Shown in pieces: positions 1 to 11,200 of a stretch of 64,000 nucleotides of DNA (within the stretch, counting starts at the first letter, position 1; every line of letters begins with the position of its first letter). The position numbers were made by a program, and so were the translations under genes. Origin of the DNA: Sycon ciliatum (Eukaryota > Porifera > Calcarea > Leucosolenida > Sycettidae); assembly GCF_964019385.1 (NCBI RefSeq), contig NC_088643.1, forward strand, positions 47,432,490 through 47,496,489, given 5' to 3'. The notes under the pieces are model-generated. The model was not told the origin of the DNA and did not search any database. It saw only the letters and a program-made list of their open reading frames with translations.

Positions 1-2
1 TC

Positions 3-2876
3 GATCCCGGGCCATCACTCCTACCGGATCTCACTGGTATCCTCCTCAGGTTCCGTGAGTATGAATGTGCTGTACAAGCCGATATTCGCAAGGCTTTTTT
101 TATGATCGGAATGCGTGAAGAAGATAGGCCATATCTGCGTTTTGTTTGGCCTGAGATAGGTAGCGAAGAAATGTGTATCTGGCGTTTAAAGAAGCTGCCT
201 TTTGGAGTGAATTGTTCTCCTTTCATACTTAGTGCTGTGCTGCGCTTTCATCTCGATAGTGCATTCGAGTCTGCTTCTGCTGCTGAGCGTGATATCATAG
301 AGCTGCTGCTGCGTAGTTTTTATGTTGATGATTGCGTTTCTAGCTTGCCATGCTGTGCGGATGCTGAAAAGCTGCAGGAGTATAGCGTTAATGTTTTGCA
401 GGGAGCAGGCATGGAGTTGCGGAAGTGGCGAGGGAACACGATGACCTCAGACCCCGAGGCTGGTTCCAAGGCACTGGGTATTGTGTGGAACACCGAGTCA
501 GATTGTATTTCGGTGGCTGCGCTCGGTGATGTTGAGTGTCCCAAGGAAGTGTCTGGTTGGTCTCGTCGTGCTTTGTTGCGTTGTGTTGCCGCTGTGTTCG
601 ATCCGCTAGGTTGGGCGTCACCCGCAGTTGTGCCAGGCAAGATGATGTTGCAAGAGAGTTGGAAGCTCGGCGGTGGTTGGGATGACCCATTCCCTATTGA
701 TTTGGCTGTCCGATGTGCTTCATGGTGGGGAGAGCTCGCAGCGCTTTCTTCCGTTAAAATCCCCAGATGGATCGGGTGTACTCCAGATGCTCCAGTCACT
801 TTGCATGTATTCTCAGATGCATCCGAGAAGGGCTATGGCTGTTGTTTCTATGTTGTGTCCGGTTTGACGTCTGCTTTGTTGTGTGCGAAGGCGAAGGTTG
901 CACCTGTTGTACGTCCCACTCTTGCGCGTCTGGAATTGTCGGCTGTGTGTCTTGGCGTGAAGATGTTGTCCTTTGTCGTCAATGAATTGAGAGTGCCAAT
1001 TGAAAGGATTGTGGGGTGGACAGACAGCCTAACCACATGGCACTGGATCTCAAAGCCGTCGTATCACTGGAAGACGTATGTTGCTAATCGAGTTGCTGCA
1101 GTGCAAGAAGTTTCGCAGAAGCTGCAAGTAGAATGGCGTCACTGTCCAGGAGTTAGCAACCCTGCAGATCTTGTCTCGCGTGGTGTCCCAGTGTGTGACT
1201 TGCAGAAGGAGATGTGGCTGCATGGTCCGTCATGGTTGAGCGATGAGTCTCAGTGGCCACCAGTCATCTCGTTTCAGAGCACCAATGAGTCCGTCACCGA
1301 AGCACGCGTGTCGGCTGTGGAGGTTGACACTCCAGTTGTTTGGCCGTGGGAGAAGTTCTCCAAGTGGCAACGAGCTCGCGGTTTGGTCGCAAGTATGCTG
1401 TCATGGCGACACAAGGGTGTTTCGCGTGCAGAATTGATTCCATCTGCTGAGTCTGTGATGTTTCGCGCCATCCAAGAGCAATGCTTCCCCAAGGAGTTGT
1501 CCCAGTTGCGGAGCAAGGAGCCACTGAAGAAGGGTTCGAAGCTGTTCAAGTTGTCTCCGTTTCTGGATGAAGCTGGTTTGCTCAGAGTTCGTGGTCGTCT
1601 GCAGGAGAGCGACCTGTCCTACGAGGTTCAGCATCCGATCATCCTGGGCAGATGTCATCTAAGTGAGTTGTTTCTGCGTGATGCTCACCTTCAGCGAATG
1701 CACCAGGGTGTAGAGAGCGTGCTTGCGTTTCTACAACAGCAGTTCTGGATTCTCGGAGCTCGTCGGTTTCTTCGTAGCGTGTCGGAGAAGTGCATTGTTT
1801 GCCGCAGATTTCGCGCACAGACTGCTGCTGAAGAGATGCCGCCGTTGCCCTCAGACAGGGTGAAGCACCACCAGCCATTCGGTCTCACAGGTATTGATTA
1901 TGCAGGTCCGTTGTACGTGCGCAGTTCATCAAATGTTCAGAAAGTGTGGGTCGCACTCTTCGTGTGCGGTACTACTCGCGCAGTGCACCTAGAGCTCGTG
2001 GATAGCCTGTCGACAGAGGTGTTCCTGCTAGCATTGCGTCGTTTCATCGCCCGTCGTGGGAAGCCGCTGCGTATACGTTCAGATAATGCTACGACGTTCA
2101 AGTCCGCCGCAGACAAGGTGGCAATCCCGTGGTTCTTCAATCCGCCATCTGCCCCGTGGCATGGAGGGTTCTATGAGCGTCTGGTGGCATGTGTGAAAGC
2201 TCCCTTGAAGAAGGTTCTCGGTCGAGCGTCATTGAGTCGAGACGAGCTGTTCACTGTCTTGACGGAGATCGAGAGAGTCGTCAACTCTCGACCCCTCACT
2301 CCGGTTTCTACGGATGTAGCTGACGAGTCGCCACTGACTCCAGCCATGATGTTGGGAGACATCTTTGCAACCGGTATTGCCTCGTCTGACAGACCACTCG
2401 ATCCACGGCAGTTGTCCGCTCGAGTCAAGTATGTCCACACCGTCTACGAGCACCTCAACCAGCGTTGGTCGTCTGAGTATCTCATTCGTCTCAGTGAGTA
2501 TCATCGGTCGAAGTCAACTCCGCTTGTCGTGAACGACGTTGTGTTTATTGCCGACGACAACCGGAAGCGGCAATCATGGCGCTTGGGTAGGGTCGCAGAG
2601 CTGTATCCTGGAAGAGATGGCAAGTGCAGGGTGGCCAAAGTCCAAGTTGGCCAATCGTCCATGCTACGGCCCATTCAACGCTTGGTTCCGTTGGAAGTAG
2701 CGAAGGAGCATGTTGAGCCGCCTGCTGTGGACGCTGAGCCGCAGCCGCAGATACCCGCGAGCGCTGATCCAGTCAACGTCGTCGATGATGTTGAAATACC
2801 TTCGACGACCGTTGAACCGCAAGTTACGCGTCGATCTCGTCGTACCGTTCGACCACCACCTCGTCTTGATTTGTGA
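3..2876 (+). mobile_element. BEL/Pao LTR retrotransposon pol, 5'-truncated by the window edge
   Basis: Polyprotein fragment of about 957 residues, open from base 3 to the stop at 2874-2876. Domain order is that of BEL/Pao elements. Reverse transcriptase comes first, with an ADIRKAFF block near residue 28 and the catalytic YVDD at residues 107-110 (nt 321-332). A Pao-type peptidase-like linker with the WSRRALLRCVAAVFDPLG block follows. RNase H has FSDAS at residues 270-274 and a later WTDS. Next are an HHCC integrase zinc finger (about nt 1655-1800), an integrase core with acidic residues D632, D694 and E725, and a C-terminal DUF5641-like domain with VVNDVVF and WRLGRV. No internal stop or frameshift is seen, so the copy is probably young. 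Gag and protease lie outside the window. The D694-E725 spacing looks short for this family. Confidence 0.93.
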
Positions 2877-2908
2877 TCAGTGTGGTTGAAGCCCTTTGGT
2901 GGGGAGAA

Positions 2909-3720
2909 TGTTGTGTATCGTGTCGGAGAAAGGTCTTCTGGGGTGTCGTCGAGATCTCGTTGCGACCGTGACTCCTGCTTGTCTCCCTGGATAGGTGCTG
3001 CTTGCTTTGCTTTTTGCGTAGTGTTTGATTATTGTTTACTATTGCGTATTGTTAGTGTTCGTTTTGATTTGGTACAATACTTGTTACGAGATACGACACA
3101 TTGTGTAGTGTGTGTTTGCAGCACGAAGAAGACTGCTCACCAGAACGGTTAGCTCAGGAGCTTGGGCTTACCTTGTGCAATCACAGTTCATCAGCTTGGA
3201 CATTGCGCTTGGTCCCATGCGAATAACCGACTAGAATAGTAATTATTTCTTCGTTGCATTTTTGAATTGTGTTCTTGCTAGCTCGTTGATTTATTTAGTT
3301 GATGTGTTGATTTGTGTTTGATTACTTATTTATTTGATGCACGATTTATGTGCGCTGATTGCGTGATGGCATGCAATTATGATCGTGCTTGCGTCAGCTA
3401 GCTAGATGCCTGCGCCGCGCACTGATGTTGAATGAGTTAGCATGCGCCCCGCGCTGTTCATGCATATATGGTACATGGTGTGTAATGTTTGCCGCATACG
3501 CGTATAGGTGCCGCGCCTCGTACTGCTCATGTGCCTCGCGCCGTACTATTGCTGTCGCTTTGCCAAATTTAGCTTCCGCTTTCCGAGCGCTGTACGCTCT
3601 TCTGTACGCTCATGCCAAAGTTGGACGCACGTTGTGGCTGGCCAGCGCTTTACCCCTCATGCGTTGTTCTTTTCCTTGATGCTGTGGTTTGTTTTTCTTT
3701 AGTGTTCTAGAGTTCTCTTT
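2909..3720 (+). repeat. probable 3' LTR of the BEL/Pao element (right end not fixed)
   Basis: A purine-rich tract GGTGGGGAGAA (2898-2908) follows the pol stop by about 20 bases and looks like a polypurine tract. The next bases, TGTTGTGTATCG, start as an LTR should. The 5' LTR is outside the window, so the right boundary is a guess. Open frames in this stretch show no conserved protein. Confidence 0.5.
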
Positions 3721-3894
3721 CCGATGTAGTTCGTATTTTTCCAGTCTCTTCTTCTCAATGTATTCTACTGTTCATTCATTATAGTCCGTAAAGAATTACG
3801 TGACCTTTGTCTTGTGGCGTCTGTGCGATCCTGAAACTTTTGAGGTGTTAGTAGTGAACACAACACCGCCATGTACACAAAATGAATGGCGCGT

Positions 3895-4200
3895 TTACGA
3901 CCCGGGTTGATTTCAACCCTCCCCCCCCCCCCCAAGGGGAGGGTTGAAATCAACCCGGGTCAAGAAAATCGTACTAACGTACTTCTGTGCGTATTTCGCA
4001 CCAGGTTGGAACAGCACTGCATATGCAAATTAATTTCGCACGAACGGATTCACGTGCCCATACTGTAGAAGTGGACTTTTGGCGGCATATCAGTATTTGA
4101 CCCGGGTCAACTGTCTTCATGTAAACGCTCACCTATTTTGTCTATCGTACAGACTTTCAACCCGGGTCGAGTTCAGCCCGGGTTGAAAGTCTCTCATGTA
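3895..4200. repeat. cluster of CCCGGGTTGA hairpins
   Basis: CCCGGGTTGATTTCAACCCT is followed by a poly-C run and its reverse complement, ending at about 3960. Two more CCCGGGTTGA/TCAACCCGGG motifs occur near 4100 and 4155-4190. The arrangement resembles a MITE, but I could not fix its ends or a target duplication. Confidence 0.5.
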
Positions 4201-4691
4201 AACACAGCCTAATACTCGGGAAAAGGGCGCGCTTCAGGCTCTTTAAAATTAAAAAAAGAACATCTTGAAAGTTTTCAGTTTCACTATAATTATAATTTTT
4301 GTAGTGTCACTACGCTTTCAAGCCTTATAATAATATTATCACATAATATCACGTGACTGTTTCCTTGGATCGGGCCTATCACTGATCTGTATGAGCAGGC
4401 AAGAAATCAGTCCAACGCCCGCGTCCAAAGCCCGTTGTCCGTGACAATCCTGACAGTGACACTGGACGCGTGAAATCTCAGTACGGGATTTAAACACGGT
4501 GACTGTGTACAGTGCAGTGTACATGTACTATGTACATGTGAACGCGTGTTCGAAAGTGGCAATCTCAGCTTTTCTTTTTCTTTCCTTTCTTTCCTTTCAA
4601 GTGTTGCTGCACACGAGGTCGACTTTCTCCTTTAGTTTTGATTCTTTCAGGTTAGTGTCTTCAGTAATATTAGGCTGAAAATGATAAATCC

Positions 4692-4805
4692 ATTATGGCA
4701 TGGTTGGTCGGGCAATAATGGATTTCCTGTGCCCTCCAAGTGAGCCCTCGGGCTCACTTGTCGGGCAATGAAAATCCATTATTGCCCTCCCAACCATGCC
4801 ATAAT
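4692..4805. repeat. near-perfect foldback, about 114 bp
   Basis: ATTATGGCATGGTTGG at the left is matched by its reverse complement at the right. The arms of about 55 bp meet at about 4748 in AAGTGAGCCCTCGGGCTCACTT. It is flanked by AT-rich sequence. Confidence 0.75.
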
Positions 4806-4811
4806 ATTATA

Positions 4812-5284
4812 TAGTGTTTAAACCGAACACGGATTCTTCGAACGAATAATCTATCGAATAATTTCGCCCTTCATCGAACGAATAATCTATATTCTATCAT
4901 ACGCATGATGGCATTTTTCAACACTTTTCAGCACTTTTTAAGTAGTTTTTTTTAAATTTTTTTGCTGATTATCGGATTTTGTTATGTGGAGGTGCAAAAC
5001 CGGTTAACCTGTACCGCCAAGAGTACATACCCCCCCCCCCCCCCCAGAGTGTGCAACGCCTGATCCAGCTTTGCATAGGGTATTGACTCTTTACTTGGTC
5101 GAAAGTGGTCAAAGACAGAAAATCACATTCACTGCATTCATGTTTCCCTCGTATGGAAAGAACAGAAGTAACACTAGATACCGATAGGAGACTAAGTTAC
5201 TTGGAGGAGAAGAGATTGAGAAGAAATACTGCGAGCTGATCTACGCAGTGCAAATATCAGTAGGGTCAGCACTGAGCATAGATC

Positions 5285-5315
<31 letters not shown>

Positions 5316-5408
5316 CGATTTCTGATAATTCCTACGACTATTCGATTATTCGTTCACCCCACGAATATTCTAAATTATTCGATTATTCGATTATTCGTTT
5401 CAACACTA
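4812..5408. mobile_element. terminal-inverted-repeat element, TAGTGTT ends
   Basis: The left end TAGTGTTTAAACC and right end GTTTCAACACTA are inverted matches, followed inwards by repeated CGAATAATC motifs in opposite orientation. The interior has poly-C (about 5030-5045) and poly-T (about 5286-5315) runs and no conserved ORF. It is non-autonomous. Confidence 0.6.
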
Positions 5409-5409
5409 A

Positions 5410-6013
5410 TATTATACATCATGTTCACCGGATCCGCGTCGGCAGCGCTTGAATCATACGGTTCAGAAGAACACAAACTAGCCTTCGCATCCGCAGGCCA
5501 CCACCGTGTGCTTTATCGTTGGGTGAAATACGGGCAGAATCAAACGCACAAGGACAGTGTTGAATGGATCAAGATGTTCTTCAAGATGGAGACTCCCTCG
5601 ATTTAGGCTAAGGCCTGTGGAGAATCCATAAATACAAATACAAATACAAGAGCCTGATGTGTGTCTTTTGTTCTGATGACATGACCTTCAAGCTGACTGG
5701 ATTGTTCTTTTTACTAGGACCAAGAGCACATAACTGGTTATGTACTCTTGAGAGGTCGTTAATCACGAGGTTGACTGTACCGGTATGTGATGCTCATGCA
5801 CTTTCAATGCTTTCGTGCAACTAAAAAAAATCAAAAATCACATATTTCCAAGAAATAAAAACCGTGGACAATTGCATCAAGTTTTTACCGGCACATTCGG
5901 GCTCTCCGCCTTCTCTGTGAAATAGTAAGAAAAAATGCGCACGTTCGGGCTCTCCGCCTTCTCCGTGAAATGAACAGAACCAACAGTATTAGTTTAAAGG
6001 TCCGCACTAAAGA
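5410..6013. other. non-coding stretch, nothing recognised
   Basis: Contains two copies of GCGCACGTTCGGGCTCTCCGCC-like sequence near 5890 and 5938, a short direct repeat. A 61-codon frame at 5421-5606 has no features of a real protein. Confidence 0.4.
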
Positions 6014-7360
6014 CTACAAGTTCCGTGAAATGCCAGCTTCGGCAGCAACTAGGGAGGCAGAAGAAGAGACAGTTGCATGCACAGCGAAAACGGAACGCTT
6101 ACCAAGCAGACACATGACACTTGCTCTGAGCGAAGCAAAGCTAAGGCGGCAGCGGATTAATACCATGACAACCGAATATGGTTCACTGCTTTTCTCAGCA
6201 ATGAGGGATGCAATACGCTTTGCGAGGCAGATTGCTTGCCCATGCCACCCAGAAGACCAACGGGACAAATGAAGCATGCTCGATCTCCTGCAGTCCCTCT
6301 TCGTACGATCTCTTCTTCGCCGCTTTCTCATAGGGAATGTAGGTGGCAGAAATGGAGGAGGACTGGTTCGAAGACGCAAAAGGGTTGAAAACCCGGACGT
6401 CGAAGAAGGTGCGTTCGAACCGCCCTCCCCATACTTCATTTGTTGCTACGTCCAAGCAAGCCGCTGGTCGTCGCGGATGGCAGTGTGATAGTGAAGCTGC
6501 TCCCCACTCAGGGGTTCGAGGTGGGGCTCCACAGATACATTGGTGGCAACTCCGACTTCAATAAACCAGCGGTCACGTATCTAGTTGTGCCTGATGGTAG
6601 GGTAATCGGCGGTGGGGCACGACAGGACATGGGCCACCGTAAACTGGCTTCCACAACCCCACCCTGATGGCATGCGCTGTGCCATGGGTTGCCAGTTGTA
6701 CCAGATGAAATCCATCACGAAACTCCAAGGGCCTGCAGGTCAGCCAATTGGAGGAGCCCTTCTCCGCAGCCAGGTCAGTTACATGCTGCTGGAGCGGAGC
6801 AGCAGGGCTTGGGCTTTGACAGCATTCCGTGCTGTTGTCATGATCTCCACATTGGCAGTGCAAACGAGACTGGTTGCAGAGCGGAGCGCCATAGTCTGCA
6901 GCTTAATGTTGCTCTGCAATTACTCAGTCATCTGACGCGATGCATCATACTGGAATGAGAGATCCATAGGATTGCCCAGCCCGAGCCCTCCGTGGCGAAA
7001 TGGAAGCGCTAGAATGGACCTTTCTTCCGACGAGTTGACAATATGGCCGGTAAGAGCGAGGATGAGCCTCTCCATTAGCAGCTCCTCCACAGGCGCCAAA
7101 GCAGCTGTCGGTGTGGTGCGGCAGAGGAAAGACCACTTATTCTGCAGGCCTTGGGTGAGCGCAGCGTATGCAGCTTGTGGTTGCGTTTCCGCATACGAGG
7201 ACAACTTCTCCATGCGGTTGAGCCATCTTGTTACCTTCTGCTCAGCAAAGTTATCTAGGAATGCAGGCGTACAGTTAGCCGAACCCAGGTACCGACAACC
7301 ATCGACGCGGATGACAACTCCGGTGTTGGCGAACATTTCCAGTCCAGGTATAATGCTCCG
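6014..7360 (-). pseudogene. decayed mobile-element polyprotein (C-terminal half), frameshifted
   Basis: Read on the minus strand from about 7360 down to 6014. At least three overlapping frames carry pieces of one protein. The first (7336-6920) has GCRYLG, then AETQPQAAYAALTQGL and LPFRHGGLGLGNP. The next (about 6800-6573) has EKGSSNWLTCRPL. The last (6455-6014) has FFDVRVFNPFA, then EIEHASFVPLVF, then a YSVVMVLIRCRLSFASLR block. This block order is familiar from uncharacterised, reverse-transcriptase-linked proteins that are repeated in cnidarian and sponge genomes. Several frameshifts show it is dead. The exact element class is not certain. Confidence 0.55.
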
Positions 7361-8235
7361 GTTTAATTAAGGTTCAGGTGATAGCAAGAGTACATCAAAC
7401 GTAAACATGTTTATGCACTCTTGGTGATAGCCATAGGCTGGACCTTGCTCTCTTGCATTCGTGGAATCGTGATTTCCGGTCTGTAGCTGTGGCCACGTAG
7501 TGCAGGCAGCACATCACACCAGACAGCACGTGCAAAGTTGCATACTCTTCGGGTTATCTATTTTTGATAGGAGCCTTTATCCAGAGTACTGAAATACCAC
7601 TGTACTGAATTACCAGTGTACTGTGATCAATGCCGTGGATTTTCTACACAACTCATCAACATAAATAATTAATTACATAATATAAGCACAATCCAAGTGT
7701 GATCCGCACCAGACCAAGATCCGGCACATTACTTAAATTCGAACATAACAAGTTAGGCCACGACCTCACCGTCGGTGGGAACAAACTAAACAGCAATTCG
7801 AACCAGGGAGTAGTATAATACCGGTATTGTACTCCTCCCCGATTTGAACCAGCCAACTGGAAATCCAAACCAGCGCGGCACAGCAGAACACAATGAGCAC
7901 AAACCGTCTAGTATACACTTTGAACGTGGGAAGATGCCGGGGGCTTAGTTAAAACACGAAGAAAATGCTGCATAGAGACACATCTTGTGTAGCACGGCAC
8001 AACGGCATTAAAACGGCGGCTTCCCTTCCTAACACTAGGAGAATAGGGTATAAATGCTAAGGATCCCAATCTAAGATATGCTAGAGAAGTTGTCTGTTGC
8101 ATTACACTGACTCGTGTGGAAGAATGAAAGAGTGAGAAAGAAAAGGATAAAAAAAAGAAATACTACGAGCACGCAATCACACAGTTTGTCCTCCCTATTC
8201 ATTGCATTTTGAGAAAGAAAAGAGAAAATAATGTA
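7361..8235. other. 3' flank of the RCAN gene
   Basis: Lies downstream of the RCAN stop on the minus strand, so it probably includes the 3' UTR. A palindromic TACCGGTATTGTACTC patch near 7815-7830 resembles the hairpin at 13678-13755. Nothing else was recognised. Confidence 0.35.
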
Positions 8236-11200
8236 CTAGTCTTGAGTGACGATAATCTGAGGCTGATTTTGCTCCTCGCTTCCGGGATGTAGTTCAAAAG
8301 AGCTTCCCAGACCGCCGAGAGTCGCAATGGCTGCCTGCAAAGCAAGCGAGGCAACGGCACCACTGCCGCCGACAATCCCGTCCGTTGGGGGCGATATCGG
8401 AGGCGAAATGAGGAAGTCCTTACGTTTCCGTGGTGCTCTGAGCAGTTGGGAGCTAGTCGGGCGTTTCTACAGATGAGACAATGGAGCAAATAGCACATAT
8501 TGAAGCCTGATACTTGTATAAATCATGCTCACTTTGCAGGGTTACACTTAGATCAATGCCTGTACCTATGGTGAAGTAAAACAAAGATAATAATAACATG
8601 CCGTAAAGTCGTGTATAAAGGCCGCGGCTTATATGACTTTTTTGGGGAAATTTTGCAGGCTCCTGCATGAGACAGGCCTCTATTCAAGATAGGTATTTCT
8701 ATGTATGTCAACACTAAAACCAGGCTTCTATTCAAGACAGGCTTATATGAGACGGGTTTTAATACAAGACACTACGGTAGGTGGATGCAGCTGCAGTCAC
8801 GTGGAATTGTATGTTCCAAAAAGAAAAGAAAAAAGGAGATGGGGTTCAGTAGAGGATTCTCCACGATCTAGGTGGCAAAAAAAACAGGTGTCCATGTGCT
8901 CAACTTATCGTGGCTGAGCTGCCACATTCTAGTTGATGACTGGCGGGAAACCCTGATGAAGTTTGTAGTTTAGAAATGGTTGATTCAATACATGTACAGC
9001 TTTGGGCATTGAAATCCAGTGGAATGGCCGGGAGCAGCATTCCAAACAAGCTTATGCCACAGTGCAGAGAGTTTGTAGAACAAACATCGAAGTACATGTA
9101 CCGTAATGGGCCATTCACACTAACGTGCCGTACGTATAGTTTTCATCCGGATAGCCATGACAACATGGAACGCAGTGGGAAAATTGAACGCCTGGTAAGA
9201 AAACGTAGACGACGTACCCAGGCCCCTGTACCGAGATTCGTTCCGTCGTTCCCGGCAGTTTGAGTCCAAAAGAAGCCGTACACACAGCCGTACGAAAAGC
9301 GTGTACATGCCTGTGTGAATGCACCTGTATGAAAACGAAGTCCGCCAGTATATCGTACTCCAAGACGTGACGCGTATTGTAACGTAGTTCGAATAGCCTA
9401 TAACTTCCCACGTAAAGTACCACCAATCTGCTTCCTCTACTTCAGTACCTGTGAAGCGACTTCAGGGTATGTCGTGAAATACGGTGTTGAACCGACGCAT
9501 GCAATGTGTGCAAGTAAGAAATGTGCACAATCCAGCACAGCAGGTCTGATCTTTTCTCTCTCTTTTTTGTAGTTGTGTACTTGACCGCCTTGAACTTTCC
9601 CGACAGTTGTTGAAAACCAACTGGTAAGTGACACGGCGTGGGGGGGGGGGGGGGGATCAACGGTACTTCACGGTACAAATAAAGAATGCACCGACTTCCC
9701 TAACAGTGAACCCTGCATTGGGACGTTCCATGTATGGCACTTTTCGATTGGATAGATCCGCACACAGCTAGTACAGGGAAAGGGGAGTACATTTCAGAAC
9801 GTGCTGGTGAGTCCACCCATAAAAGAACCCAGTACTGAAAGAGAAAATATGAAGTGTATAGTGTGCCATATATAGCTGCGTATGTACAAACATGCAATAA
9901 TCACAAAGCGCAACAAAAGGGAATACAAATATCCAGGAAAGGACATGAGATTTGTGTTTACGGGGATGTACAGATTTACTTAAGTGAATGTGCAAAAGAT
10001 CTCTGAATTCTTTGAGACCCGTTCCTAAATTATCCCAGTTTCCCTGACTTCCTGGAGAAATTTCTCCGAGAAGCTAGAGAAAATGAGAACACACCCACAG
10101 TCTTCACAAATGCAGTTTGGCCTTTCGACATTCTTCGGAATAAGTGTACCTTACTTAGCGCAGAAAAGCCCATGTGCTTTAATACCGGTACCGTAAAGTA
10201 CCATTGATCCGCCCCCACGCCACGTCGCTTCTCAGCTGGGTTTTCGGCAGCGGGAGGGAATTAGATCAAGGCTGTCAAGTGCAGTACGATGTACAGCAAC
10301 GTAGAAGTTCAGACTCGATGTGCTGGATTGTGCACATTTTCATTCTGGATTGGCAAATTTTGTGTACAGCAGTGCATGCGTCGGTTCAACATCGTATTTT
10401 CGTTGTATACGCCGAAGTCGCTTCACAGGTAGAAAATCGACAGGGGGCGGGAATTAGAGAGGGGGCGGATCAACGGTACTTTACTGTATATACAAAGTGC
10501 CACTACTTTTGGCAGAATCAAGAGGTCATTTTTGCTTGTGTATAAGCCCATGCTTGCATGCACAGTGGATCATAAAATGCCAATGGCCACTTATGGGTGT
10601 CCAAGAAGGCCAATAAGGCCGGGTGTATTGTCTCACATAGACAGGCCCTCAGTTTCTTCTTATGTGCTTGTTCACAACACAATACCACTATGTTCATGTA
10701 CGATTTGAGCACTAAAAAAGTAAAAATGCATGCACAGCCCAGTCACCCACTTGAAGCCAGCACCCTGTGCCTCCGTTATGTAAATGGGCGTTTAAATAAG
10801 GCTAGGGTCAATAAGCCTGGGCGTATTTTCTCATATAAACAGGCCCTCAATCTCTTCTTCGGACTCCCTGGTCTGAATTATTCCACAAACTGGATGGTCT
10901 CTGGATTGTGTGGTATGCCGTATCTGACGCTATCGTGGGCTGTTCGAGAGTTGAAAAATGCTCTCAGGGTGCGTTTGACATGCTGACCCAGAACAAGAGT
11001 GAACAGGCTGAACATCTGGAATGGCCATGGCCAAACAGAACAGTGGGGATTACTCGGGCCACTTGATCGATTACAGATTACTGCATGCATCACTGTGCGT
11101 GATCACATGTGTTCTTTGTCGGGGAGCTCTGGCCCTGGGGCAAAGTACGAGAGACGCTACGCATGCTCCCCTCATAAGTGCGTGCTGATGGAGTGAGACA

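Noticed and set aside
848..2504. Minus-strand ORFs opposite the BEL pol gene
   Set aside because: Shadows of a well-supported pol frame, with no recognisable motifs.
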